This document shows, piece after piece, positions 42,075-50,708 of a stretch of DNA of 59,745 bases. Under the pieces are notes generated by a model that worked only from the letters and a program-made list of their open reading frames with translations, made no database searches and had not been told where the DNA came from. The DNA is from Oceanisphaera psychrotolerans (GTDB lineage Bacteria > Pseudomonadota > Gammaproteobacteria > Enterobacterales > Aeromonadaceae). Numbering within the stretch: position 1 is the stretch's first letter; each line of letters begins with the position of its first letter. The translations under genes were made by a program, and so were the position numbers. The DNA is taken from positions 1 through 59,745 of the forward strand of contig NZ_MDKE01000015.1 of assembly GCF_001870485.1 (NCBI RefSeq), written 5' to 3'.

Positions 42075-43349
42075 ATGTTGTATGTAAACGAGCAATTTTT
42101 TGACCAGGCCTATTTCGACGCCGCCGCCCGCGAGTTCGCGGCCCTGCCGGCGCTGGCCGACTGCCAGAATCATCGTTATGCGGTCTGCCTGCCGGCAACG
42201 GCGGAGTGGCTGGCGCTGTTTTTCTTTCTGCGTGACGCCGGCAGCAGCGTGCTGCCGCTGCATCCGGACATGCCGCTCGAGGCGGCCCGGAGACTGGCCC
42301 GGCGAGCCGGCTGCCACTGGCTGTTCCATCACGGCCAGGCACCCGAGGCACTGTCATCAAACATGGCGGCCGTGCCCGGTGGCGAGCTGCTGCAGATGAG
42401 CTCCGGCACCACCGGCGAGCCCAAATGCATCGCCCGGTCCTGGGTCAGCATAGAGCGTGAGCTGGACAGCTACGTCGGCCACTTCCGCGAGCCGGAGTCG
42501 ATGACGGCGGTGATCGCCTGCCCGGTCACCCATTCCTATGGCCTCATTGCCGGGCTGCTGGTGGCCCTGCGCCGGGGGCAGGTGCCGGTGATCATCGATA
42601 ACCTCAATCCCAAATACCTGCTGCGGCGGTTGCGCGACATCCCCCGGCCCCTGCTGTATTCCTCACCGGCGATGCTTAACACCCTGTGCCGGCTGCTGCC
42701 GGCCGGAGAGCGGCTGCATGCGGTGATGACCTCCGGCACCGTGCTGCCCGGCCCCTGGTTTCAGACCCTCAGCGCCGGTACCGAACACCTGTTTCAGCAG
42801 TATGGTTGTTCCGAAGCCGGGTGCATCGCCATCAACCCGGCGGTGAAGGCGGCCACCGATATCGGTTTTGTGCTGCCGCATCTGAAGCTGACCGCGGCCC
42901 CCACCGGCGAGGCCCCGGCCGAGCTGGTGTTTGCTGGGGAGGACGGCGTGATCCATACCCGGGATCTGGGTTACCGGCGCGCCGACGGCATGCTGGTGTT
43001 CGTGGCCCGGCTCGATGACACCATCAATGTGGCGGGGCTGAACCTCTATCCGCAGGAGGTGGAAGACGTGGTCATGGCGATGGCCGGGATCCGTGACGCC
43101 GTGGTGCTGCGCAGGCAGGATCCCTTCGCCGGCGAGCGGGCCTGCCTGCTGTTTACGGCCGATGTGCCGGTGTCGACGGCAACACTGCGGGACTGGTGCC
43201 GGGCCCGTCTGGCGGCGTATCAGATACCGGCGGAGATGGTGCAGGTCGCGGATATCGCCCGTCAGGCCAACGGCAAGATCAGCCGTCGGGAGGTGGCGGC
43301 ACGCTTTGACGCCGGTGAGCTGGCGCCAGTGGCAGGCGAGGTGGCCTGA
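42075..43349 (+). CDS. asbC: 3,4-dihydroxybenzoate-AMP ligase AsbC
   Basis: A 424-aa acyl-adenylating enzyme (ANL superfamily). It has the P-loop-like motif LLQMSSGTTGEPK near residue 112, the YGCSEAG motif, the HTRDLGYRR motif with the adenylate-binding Asp, and the C-terminal NGKISRRE lysine loop. In petrobactin synthesis AsbC activates 3,4-dihydroxybenzoate and loads it on the carrier AsbD. The ATG at 42075 is chosen because it matches the family length (about 412) and follows asbB directly; an in-frame GTG at 42042 would overlap asbB. Its stop shares a base with the next ATG. Confidence 0.93.
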   Translation: MLYVNEQFFDQAYFDAAAREFAALPALADCQNHRYAVCLPATAEWLALFFFLRDAGSSVLPLHPDMPLEAARRLARRAGCHWLFHHGQAPEALSSNMAAVPGGELLQMSSGTTGEPKCIARSWVSIERELDSYVGHFREPESMTAVIACPVTHSYGLIAGLLVALRRGQVPVIIDNLNPKYLLRRLRDIPRPLLYSSPAMLNTLCRLLPAGERLHAVMTSGTVLPGPWFQTLSAGTEHLFQQYGCSEAGCIAINPAVKAATDIGFVLPHLKLTAAPTGEAPAELVFAGEDGVIHTRDLGYRRADGMLVFVARLDDTINVAGLNLYPQEVEDVVMAMAGIRDAVVLRRQDPFAGERACLLFTADVPVSTATLRDWCRARLAAYQIPAEMVQVADIARQANGKISRREVAARFDAGELAPVAGEVA

Positions 43350-44686
43350 TGGAACAGCAAGATATCATCACGGCCATTCACCGGGTGCTGCGCGACAGCC
43401 TGAATCATCCTCATCTGGCCGGGTTCGGGCCCGAGGCCCGGCTCAACGAAGACTTGTACCTCGACTCGGTGCAGGTGCTGCAGTTGCTGCTTCATCTGGA
43501 ACTGGACTGGGGCTTAGAGATACCGGAGCAGGCCTTCGGGCAGGACGATTTCAACACCGTGGCCAGCCTGGCCGCCTTTCTCGCTCGCAACGCTGGCGAG
43601 GCGGAGCGCGCGATGGCTCGGGTATCTGCCCCAGCCATCACCGACCACGAGCAGGGGGAGGGGGTTCACGGCGAAGACTATGTGGATATCAAGGTGCACT
43701 GTTTCGTCAGTTGTGTCTGCGATGCCCTGAAGCAGGCCGGCATCGATCACCGACCTTACTATTTTTCGGTCTGGGATGCGGATTTCGCCATCGAGCCGGG
43801 CTGGGTACTGAGCTACCACGCCCCCTCGATAAACCATGACTTCTTTCGTCACTGGTTTGAGCGTCTGTACGGCATACCGCTGCAGCAGTGGTACCGGCCG
43901 GACGCTTCCCGGGCCGAGAATATCGCCACCCTGTGCGAGCTGGTTGAGCAACGACCGGCCACGGGCTCCGTGATGGTGATGCTCGATCTCTATCAACTGC
44001 CGGAGCGGGAAAACAAGTTCAACCAGAGCCCCTTTCCGCACTATGTGCTGCTGGAAACCACCGCGGATCCGGAGATCTGGCTGATGCGCGATCCGGACTA
44101 CCGCTGGGAGGGAGAGCTGCCGCGGGCGCGGATACTGCAGGCGGTGGATCAGCCCACGGTGGCCGGCGGCTGGCGCTTCGACCGGGCTCCGGTCCGGCCG
44201 CCGGTGCCGGCGGTGGTGCGCGACTATTTTCTCGCCTGCTTCCGGCCCGAGTGCAACGGCCTGACCGAGGGGGTGCGGCGCATTCTGGACGCGCACCTCA
44301 ATGGCACCGATGGGGTTCGGTTAGGCAATCTGGACCATGCCCTGCGCGAGCTGCCGGTGATATCGGTCCGCAAGTACGGCTACGAACATGCCTTCGCCTT
44401 CTTCTGGCGAGAGCTGAAACTGGCGGACGCCGATTTCGAGTGCTGGTGCGAGGTGATAGAAAGCCTGATCCAGGGTTTCAAGGCGCTGCACTATCAGTTG
44501 ATGAAGCTGGGACAACGTGGCGATCCCGAACTGGTGCCGGCGATTGTCCGGCAGCTCGATACTCTGGACGAGACCGAGTTCAGGCTCAAGCGTGGGTTGG
44601 CGGCGGTGTTTGCCGACTGGTGCGCGCACCATGATCTGGCGGACGGCTCGGCTGCCGCCACCGAAACAATGGAGGGAGTCGCATGA
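43349..44686 (+). CDS. Fused aryl carrier protein-spermidine condensation protein (AsbD-AsbE)
   Basis: A 445-aa protein that looks like AsbD and AsbE joined. Residues 1-85 form an aryl carrier domain with the phosphopantetheine serine Ser40 in DLYLDSVQVL. A short linker (about 86-112) leads to a C-terminal domain of about 330 aa that resembles AsbE, the enzyme transferring dihydroxybenzoyl from the carrier to spermidine; it starts at VDIKVHCFVSCVCDALKQAG. In B. anthracis these are two genes of about 91 and 327 codons. Start and stop overlap asbC and asbF by 1 and 4 bases. A phosphopantetheinyl transferase is needed but none is present in this window. Confidence 0.88.
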   Translation: MEQQDIITAIHRVLRDSLNHPHLAGFGPEARLNEDLYLDSVQVLQLLLHLELDWGLEIPEQAFGQDDFNTVASLAAFLARNAGEAERAMARVSAPAITDHEQGEGVHGEDYVDIKVHCFVSCVCDALKQAGIDHRPYYFSVWDADFAIEPGWVLSYHAPSINHDFFRHWFERLYGIPLQQWYRPDASRAENIATLCELVEQRPATGSVMVMLDLYQLPERENKFNQSPFPHYVLLETTADPEIWLMRDPDYRWEGELPRARILQAVDQPTVAGGWRFDRAPVRPPVPAVVRDYFLACFRPECNGLTEGVRRILDAHLNGTDGVRLGNLDHALRELPVISVRKYGYEHAFAFFWRELKLADADFECWCEVIESLIQGFKALHYQLMKLGQRGDPELVPAIVRQLDTLDETEFRLKRGLAAVFADWCAHHDLADGSAAATETMEGVA

Positions 44687-45531
44687 AGATTGCGCTTTGT
44701 ACCATCAGCTTCCGGCATCAGCTGATTTCACTGGCCGAGCTGGCCATCTGGGCCCAGGCCAACCAGTTTCAGGGCATCGAACTGTGGGGCGCCCACGCCC
44801 GCAACCTGGCGGGGCAGCCCCATTATGACGGCGACTGGCTGGCCGGCTTCGGGCTGGAGGTGCCCATGCTCAGTGATTACCTGCCGACCGAAGGTCCGCG
44901 CACCGACATCCGGCAGCAGACCCTGGCCCTGTGCGCCCTGGCCCGGCACTGGCGCACCTCCCGGATCCGCACCTTTGCCGGCCGTCGCGGTAGCCGGGAC
45001 ACGGCATCGGGAGAGCGTGCCGCCATCGTCGCCTGCCTGCGGGAGCAGAGCATCATGGCCGCGGAACACGGCCTGGAGCTGTTGGTGGAAACCCACCCGG
45101 GCACCCTGGCGGATTGCGGGGCCTCCACGCTGCGTCTGCTCGAGGAGGTGGATCATCCGGCCTTCCGGCTCAATTTCGACACCCTGCATGTGTGGGAAGG
45201 GGGCGACGAACCGCTGACGCTATTGCGGCAACTGCGGCCTCACATCGGTTATTTTCATCTCAAGAATGTGCGCAGCCGTGACGAGCTGGCAGTGTTCAAC
45301 CCGGCCAATGTCTATGCAGCGGCCGGCGATCGCAGGGGAATGGTGCCGCTGTTTGACGGCTGCGTGGACTACCGGGACTTACTGGCACCCTTGCTGGAGG
45401 ATCCGGACGTGTCGGCCTCGCTGGAGTGGTTCGGCAACGACTGTTTCGAGGTGTTGCGCCGGGATCGCCGGGCCATCGCCGAGCTGGCGCGTGATGCCGC
45501 CCGGGCGCCGTCGCTGCTTGCGGTCGGATAA
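44683..45531 (+). CDS. asbF: 3-dehydroshikimate dehydratase AsbF
   Basis: A 282-aa TIM-barrel enzyme of the xylose isomerase-like family that makes 3,4-dihydroxybenzoate from 3-dehydroshikimate, the first step unique to petrobactin. The N-terminus (MKIALCTISFRHQLIS) and the motif IRTFAG are nearly those of B. anthracis AsbF. The four metal ligands are visible: Glu136 (VETHP), Asp166 (NFDTLHVWE), His192 (YFHLKN) and Glu248 (SLEWFG). This gene is the strongest single marker that the product is petrobactin rather than aerobactin or another citrate siderophore. Confidence 0.95.
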   Translation: MKIALCTISFRHQLISLAELAIWAQANQFQGIELWGAHARNLAGQPHYDGDWLAGFGLEVPMLSDYLPTEGPRTDIRQQTLALCALARHWRTSRIRTFAGRRGSRDTASGERAAIVACLREQSIMAAEHGLELLVETHPGTLADCGASTLRLLEEVDHPAFRLNFDTLHVWEGGDEPLTLLRQLRPHIGYFHLKNVRSRDELAVFNPANVYAAAGDRRGMVPLFDGCVDYRDLLAPLLEDPDVSASLEWFGNDCFEVLRRDRRAIAELARDAARAPSLLAVG

Positions 45532-45540
45532 GGGGGAGGC

Positions 45541-46236
45541 ATGCCCTGTTCTCCGGTGAGCACCGATACCATTCTGCTGGTCATGGCCGAAGAGGATGCG
45601 TTTTTCCGGGCGTTGGGCGAGCGGCTGCAGCAGGCCGATCATCCATTTCTGTGCTGCTCCGCGGTGGATGCGCAGACATGGCTGGAACGGCAGGCTCCGC
45701 TGCTGGTGGTGTTATGTCTGCCCGAAGGGGAGGCGGGGCCCGCACTGATCGCCCAGTGGCGACAGCGGACGGACCGGCCCTTGCTGGCGATTGAAGCCAC
45801 CGGCACGGCGGCGGGGCGCATTGCCGCCCTGAGCCGGGGCGCCGACGATGTGCTGTCGGCCCCGGCCGATGCGGAAGAGTGCCTGTGGCGGATCCAGGCC
45901 CTGCTGCGCCGTTACCCCCGCGGGCCGGACCATCCCGCACGGATGTTGCGAGTGGACAGTCTCTGCCTCGATCGTCTGCAGATGCGGGTCAAGGTCGGTC
46001 AGGCAGAGGTGGCACTGACGCCGATCCAGTTCCGGCTGCTGTGGACCCTGGTGGCTCATCGGGAGCGGGTGCTGGACAAGCCTTTTCTCTACCGTCAGGT
46101 GCTGGAAAAACCGTTCAGCACCGATGATCGCAGCCTGGACATGCACCTCAGCCGGGTTCGGCGCAAGCTGACTCAGGCGGGACTGGCACCGGATCGACTG
46201 AAGACGGTTCACGGTCAGGGATATGGTTTCAGGTGA
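45541..46236 (+). CDS. Atypical OmpR-type response regulator
   Basis: A 231-aa protein with a receiver-like domain (10-115) and a C-terminal winged-helix DNA-binding domain (about 132-230, with LTPIQFRLLWTL and RSLDMHLSRVRRKL). The receiver lacks key residues: the phosphoacceptor position reads Val57 (LVVLCLPEG), the conserved Lys is Ala107 (SAPADAEE) and the Thr position is Glu85. It therefore probably acts without phosphorylation. GGGGGAGG precedes the ATG, 10 bp after asbF, and no histidine kinase is nearby. Regulation of the siderophore genes is a reasonable inference. Confidence 0.88.
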   Translation: MPCSPVSTDTILLVMAEEDAFFRALGERLQQADHPFLCCSAVDAQTWLERQAPLLVVLCLPEGEAGPALIAQWRQRTDRPLLAIEATGTAAGRIAALSRGADDVLSAPADAEECLWRIQALLRRYPRGPDHPARMLRVDSLCLDRLQMRVKVGQAEVALTPIQFRLLWTLVAHRERVLDKPFLYRQVLEKPFSTDDRSLDMHLSRVRRKLTQAGLAPDRLKTVHGQGYGFR

Positions 46237-46308
46237 GTTTTATTTCCGCTGTTTGTAACAAATGTAAAAGTGGTTTACCGGGCTGCCGCAAATATTGAGA
46301 ATATGCAC

Positions 46309-46327
46309 ACAAATGACAATCATTCTC
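46309..46327. promoter_or_regulatory. Fur-like box upstream of the TonB receptor gene
   Basis: The stretch ACAAATGACAATCATTCTC matches the 19-bp Fur consensus at 14 positions. It ends 22 bp before the receptor ATG, so the receptor has its own iron-regulated promoter. Confidence 0.7.
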
Positions 46328-46349
46328 ATTAAAAGGACCTTGATTCTCG

Positions 46350-48274
46350 ATGACCAGCCCACGTTCTCTGCTTACCCGACCTTCCGCCCTGGCCCTGGCC
46401 GTGACGGCGGTCATCACCACCGGCCAGGCCCGGGCCGCCGACAGCGGCTATACCGAACTGGATCAGGTGGTGGTGACCGAATCACGCACCGCACCGGACA
46501 CCGATGTGCTGGTGACCCAGGACAGCCTCGAGAAAAAACAGGCGACCGATCTGGATGATATCTTTTCCGACACCCCGGACGTGGCCGTGGGCGGCTCTGC
46601 CCCAGGCGCGCAGAAAATCTATGTGCGCGGCGTGGAAGACACCCAGCTCAATGTCAGTGTCGATGGTGCCACCCAGGCAGGCCAAATCTTTCATCACCAG
46701 GGGCGGGTAACGGTTGACCCCGAGCTGCTCAAGCAGGTGGAAGTCTCCGCCGGCGCCGGCGAGGCCACCAATGGCCCGGGCGCGTTGGGTGGCGCCATCC
46801 GCTTCGTGACCAAGGATCCGGAGGACATGCTGCGCCCGGGGCAGGACGTCGGCGGCACGCTGAAGACTGAGTACTACAGCAATACCGACGGCTACAAGAC
46901 CTCCGCCAGCCTCTATGGCAACCTGACCGACAACTGGAGTGCCATGGGCACCCTGTCCCGTACCGAGCTGGGTGAATACAAGGACGGCAACGGTGAGACC
47001 CAGCCCTATACCGACTCCGAGCTGCTGACCGGCTTCGGCAAGGTGGTGGGCCAGCTTACCGACGAGCAGAAGGTCAGCCTGAGCTATGAGCGCACCGAGG
47101 ACGAAGCCTTCCGCCCCTTCAAGGCGCACTTCCCTGGAAGCTGGAGTACTCCCATCGACCAGGAAGTGCTGCGCGAAACCATTACCGGCAAGTACGGCTT
47201 TACGCCCGCGACAACGATCTGGTGGATACCGAGCTGACCCTGTACAACACTGAAGCCTCCCTGTTTCAAGGCTCATATGATTACGCCGCCGGTACCAGCA
47301 GCTACGGCGCCGATCTGCGCAACAAGAGCCAGTTGGGGGATCATGGCGTGACCTATGGTATGGACTATCGTCATGATGAAGGTGAATTTTCAGCCCCGGG
47401 CGAGTCTTACAAGGATGTCGGCCATGTCACCGGTCTCTATGTGCAGGATCATTACCAGCTGACCGATTACCTGATGCTGAGCGCCGGCACCCGTTATGAC
47501 TGGTACCAGCTGGATGAAGGCCTGTCCGGCCGTAGCTACAGCGAGTCGGGGCTGAGCCCCAACCTGGGCTTCAGTCTGGACGCCACCGACCGGCTCAACC
47601 TGCACGGTGGCTGGGCCCGTGCCATACGCGGTCCCCAGCTCAAGGAGCTGTACCTGATGGACACTTACAGCTATGACCCGGACATCAAGGAAGAAGTCGC
47701 CGACAACTACGAGCTGGGCGCCATTTACCGTTATGGCAACCTCACCCTGACCACCACCGCCTTTGTCAGCCATATCGATGACGTGGTGGGTCGTTCCAGT
47801 GGCATGATTACCAATCTTGGCGACCTCAAAACCAGGGGCTTTACCGCCGGCATCGGTTACGACTGGGAGCGGGTGAGCGCCTCGCTGAGCTACAGCCAGG
47901 CGCGGCCAGAGCTGGATGGTGAGCCCTTGTCCGATGGCAATATGGGCATCGGTACCAGCATCGGCGATACCTGGGTGGCGAACCTGGACTTTCAACCCGT
48001 CGACAGCGTGGATCTCGGCTGGACCGGTCGGGTGAGCGAGCGTCTGACCACGGTGGCCGACGGCTACTCCGAGAAGCCGGGCTTTGGGGTGCATGACGTC
48101 TATGCCCGCTGGCGGCCGCTGGCCGGTGATCAGCTGACCCTGTCGCTGACCGTGAACAACCTGTTCGACAAGCAGTATCTGGATCACGCTACCTATGCCG
48201 ATCCGCTGGATATCACCGCCGGCCTGCCCGAGGCGGGCCGGGATATCCGCCTGGGTGCGGCCTACCGCTTCTAA
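46350..48274 (+). pseudogene. TonB-dependent siderophore receptor, frameshifted
   Basis: An outer-membrane receptor of about 641 aa. It has a signal peptide (ending ARAAD), a TonB box (LDQVVVTES), a plug domain (about 45-155 with VRGVEDTQLNVSVDG and the GALGGAIRF end), a 22-strand barrel, and the closing family pattern NNLFDKQYLDH ... GAAYRF with terminal Phe. The first frame (46350-47237) gives way to a second (to 48274) after KYGFTP. One extra C in the run at 47202-47204 would restore RDNDLVDTELTLYN. By position it should take up ferric petrobactin; the ligand is inferred. Confidence 0.88.
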
Positions 48275-48288
48275 CCCTTTTGTTGATC

Positions 48289-48317
48289 AAGAGGCAGGTA
48301 CAGAGTGCCTGCCTCTT
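48289..48317 (+). other. Stem-loop between the receptor gene and the DUF2218 gene
   Basis: AAGAGGCAGG and CCTGCCTCTT form a 10-bp stem around a 9-nt loop, 14 bp after the receptor stop. There is no T run after it. It may stabilise mRNA or partly terminate before the small downstream gene. Confidence 0.55.
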
Positions 48318-48336
48318 GCATGTAACGGAGTTTTCC

Positions 48337-48621
48337 ATGTTCGAGAGCAGCACTTTCATCAATACCGGAGATGGCAGCAAGTATCTGCGTCATCTGTGTA
48401 AACATTTCAATCACAAGGTCGAGGCGAGCTGGACCGACAGCGAGGGAGAAATCCACTTCGATATCGGTCGTTGCACCCTTGCGGCGAATGCCGACACCCT
48501 GAGCATTCATTGTTGTGCCGAAGACGAGGCCCGACTCGAAGAACTCAAGGAGGTGATCAAATCCCACTTCGATCGTTTCGCCCGCCGCGAGCATCATGTT
48601 CTCGACTGGCCGCCCGTTTAA
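48337..48621 (+). CDS. DUF2218 family protein
   Basis: A 94-aa soluble protein of the DUF2218 type, with FINTGDGSKYLRHLCKHFNHKVE at the start, a GEIHFDIGRCTL strand and a final DRFARREHHVLDW segment. The family has no assigned biochemical role but is often found beside iron-siderophore genes. It is histidine- and cysteine-containing and lacks a signal peptide. The ATG at 48337 follows ACGGAG. It is probably co-transcribed with the receptor gene. Confidence 0.82.
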   Translation: MFESSTFINTGDGSKYLRHLCKHFNHKVEASWTDSEGEIHFDIGRCTLAANADTLSIHCCAEDEARLEELKEVIKSHFDRFARREHHVLDWPPV

Positions 48622-48723
48622 CCCGCAAATTCAATGGGGTGCCGGGCAGCAGGCACCGCAAACCCGATGCGGGTGATGATTAATCATGGGCTTTTTATAA
48701 TTATTAAGATAAATTACGCGCAT

Positions 48724-48742
48724 CATAATAAAAACGATTTTC
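48724..48742. promoter_or_regulatory. Weak Fur-like box upstream of the siderophore-binding protein gene
   Basis: The stretch CATAATAAAAACGATTTTC matches the Fur consensus at 13 of 19 positions, but its central half is degenerate. It ends 21 bp before the ATG at 48764. Confidence 0.45.
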
Positions 48743-48763
48743 ATTAGTTTTCAGGAGTTGAAT

Positions 48764-49690
48764 ATGCGTTTCCCGGCACTGGCGTTGCTCGCGGCCCTGG
48801 TTTTTCCCTTTTTCGTTACGGCCGAGACGCCCGCAAACATCATTACCGTGGAACACCAGATGGGCAAGACACGGGTACCGGTCAGGCCCGAGCGGGTGGT
48901 GGTCACGGGGACTGGCGCCCTGGATATGCTGGACGCTTTCGGCATCGAGCCGATAGCGGTGACCAAGGAATATCTGCCGGGGTATCTGTCCAAATACAAG
49001 GACGATAAATTTGCCTCATCCGGCACCTTGTTCGAGCCCGATTTTGAAGGCATCTTCAGCCTGAAGCCGGATCTGATCATCGTCGGTCCGCGCAGCTCTG
49101 AACAGTTTGACGAACTGAGCAAGATCGCCCCGACGCTGGTGTTTGCACCGGACACGACGGCCAATCTCAGTTACTGGCAAGGCACCCAACAGTTGTGGCG
49201 CACCCTGGGTCGGGTGTTCGCCATCGAAGACCGGGTAGAAGCGAAGATCGCCGAACTGGATGCCCAGTTCAGGGCCATTGCCGACAAGAACAGGGCCGAG
49301 CAAAACAATGCCCTGCTGGTGATGAGCAGCGGCAAGAACATCACTGCCTTCGGCGCCCCGTCACGCTTTTCTGCGGTGTTCCGTGATTTTGGCTTCATGG
49401 ACGCGGCCCATGTGACCACTCAGTCGAGCCATGGCGAGCTGGTGTCTTTCGAGTTCATCAAGCAGACCAATCCGCAGCACCTGTTCATCATCGACCGGGA
49501 CAAGGTGGTGAACAAGGGCAAGAGTACCACCCACGAACAGTTCGATAACGCCCTGGTCAAGGCCACCGATGCCTACAAGAATCACGCCGTGACCTATCCG
49601 GATATCGCTGCCTGGTACACCTCCGCCTCGGGCGTGACCGCCACCGAGATCATGATCCGGGACGTGAAACAGAACCTGCATATTCAGTAA
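48764..49690 (+). CDS. Petrobactin-type ABC transporter substrate-binding protein (YclQ/FatB-like)
   Basis: A 308-aa periplasmic binding protein of the helical-backbone class III type. It has a cleavable signal ending TAE, then VEHQMGKTRVPVRPERVVV, an NTP-like GALDMLDAFGIEPIAVTK stretch, the FEPDFEGIFSLKPDLIIVGPRSS region and the LFIIDRD segment. These follow B. subtilis YclQ, the petrobactin-binding protein, block by block. It presents the ferric siderophore to the two permeases downstream. The ATG at 48764 has AGGAG seven bases ahead; an in-frame TTG at 48758 is less likely. Confidence 0.93.
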   Translation: MRFPALALLAALVFPFFVTAETPANIITVEHQMGKTRVPVRPERVVVTGTGALDMLDAFGIEPIAVTKEYLPGYLSKYKDDKFASSGTLFEPDFEGIFSLKPDLIIVGPRSSEQFDELSKIAPTLVFAPDTTANLSYWQGTQQLWRTLGRVFAIEDRVEAKIAELDAQFRAIADKNRAEQNNALLVMSSGKNITAFGAPSRFSAVFRDFGFMDAAHVTTQSSHGELVSFEFIKQTNPQHLFIIDRDKVVNKGKSTTHEQFDNALVKATDAYKNHAVTYPDIAAWYTSASGVTATEIMIRDVKQNLHIQ

Positions 49691-49763
49691 GCCGATCATG
49701 CGGCAGCAACAGGGCCAGCCCGTACTGACCCTGTTGTGTTCGCAGGGTCATCAGGAGCTCAAC

Positions 49764-50708
49764 TTGAAAAAGTTACTGCTTGTTTTTGTGCTGTTCAGTG
49801 TGGCGTCGGTGTTTGTCGGCGTGATCGATCTGGATATCGGGGCGGTACTGGCCGGTGATGCCGCCGCCATCGAGGTGCTGCTGGTCAGTCGTCTGCCCCG
49901 TCTGCTGGCCATCTGGCTGGCAGGAGCGGGCCTGAGCATCGCCGGGCTTATCATGCAGCAAATCAGCCAGAACCGCTTTGCCGCCCCGTCCACCACCGGC
50001 ACCATAGAGTGTGCCATGTTTGGCTATGTACTGAGCCTGGTGCTGTTTGGCGATGGTAGCAACCTGCTCGTCATCTTCGGCTCGGCCATGACCGGCACCC
50101 TGTTGTTTGTGCGTTTCATTCACGGGGTTCAGTTCAAGAACGCCATTTATGTGCCGTTGATCGGCATTATTTTCGGCAACGTGGTCGGCGCCGCCGCCAC
50201 TTTCATCGCCTATAAATTCGACGTCATCCAGAACCTGTCGGGTTGGGAGATGGCCAACTTTTCCAGCATCCTGCTGGGTAATTACGAGCTGCTCTATATC
50301 GCGCTGCCGGTAGGTGTCATCAGTTACTGGTTTGCCACCCGGCTGTCTGCCGTCGGCATGGGCAAGGACTTTTCCATCAACATCGGCCTCAACTATCGGC
50401 AAATGGTGCTGCTGGGCGTGATGCTGGTGTCGGTGATGTCGGCCTCGGTGGTGATGATCGTCGGCATGCTGCCCTTTCTCGGGCTGATAGTGCCCAACCT
50501 GGTGTCCCGCTACCTGGGCGACAACATGCGCAGAAACATCCCGGTCACGGCCTTGTGCGGCGCCATTCTGGTGCTGGTTTGCGATGTGCTCGGCCGGCTG
50601 ATTATCTTTCCCCATGAGGTGCCGATCACCATGGTCATCAGTATTCTGGGGGGCGGTGCCTTCATCTATCTGGTGCTGAAAGACACCCCGGGCCGGCAGG
50701 TATCATGA
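49764..50708 (+). CDS. Iron-siderophore ABC transporter permease (YclN/FatD-like)
   Basis: A 314-aa FecCD-family inner-membrane permease with eight to ten helices. Typical blocks are SRLPRLLAIWLAGAGLSIAGLIMQ near the start and GMLPFLGLIVPNLVSRYLGDN, the cytoplasmic coupling region. A TTG start at 49764 is preferred because AGGAG lies seven bases before it and the product then begins MKKLLLVFVLF; an in-frame ATG at 49698 has no ribosome-binding site. Its stop overlaps the next gene's ATG. Confidence 0.9.
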   Translation: MKKLLLVFVLFSVASVFVGVIDLDIGAVLAGDAAAIEVLLVSRLPRLLAIWLAGAGLSIAGLIMQQISQNRFAAPSTTGTIECAMFGYVLSLVLFGDGSNLLVIFGSAMTGTLLFVRFIHGVQFKNAIYVPLIGIIFGNVVGAAATFIAYKFDVIQNLSGWEMANFSSILLGNYELLYIALPVGVISYWFATRLSAVGMGKDFSINIGLNYRQMVLLGVMLVSVMSASVVMIVGMLPFLGLIVPNLVSRYLGDNMRRNIPVTALCGAILVLVCDVLGRLIIFPHEVPITMVISILGGGAFIYLVLKDTPGRQVS

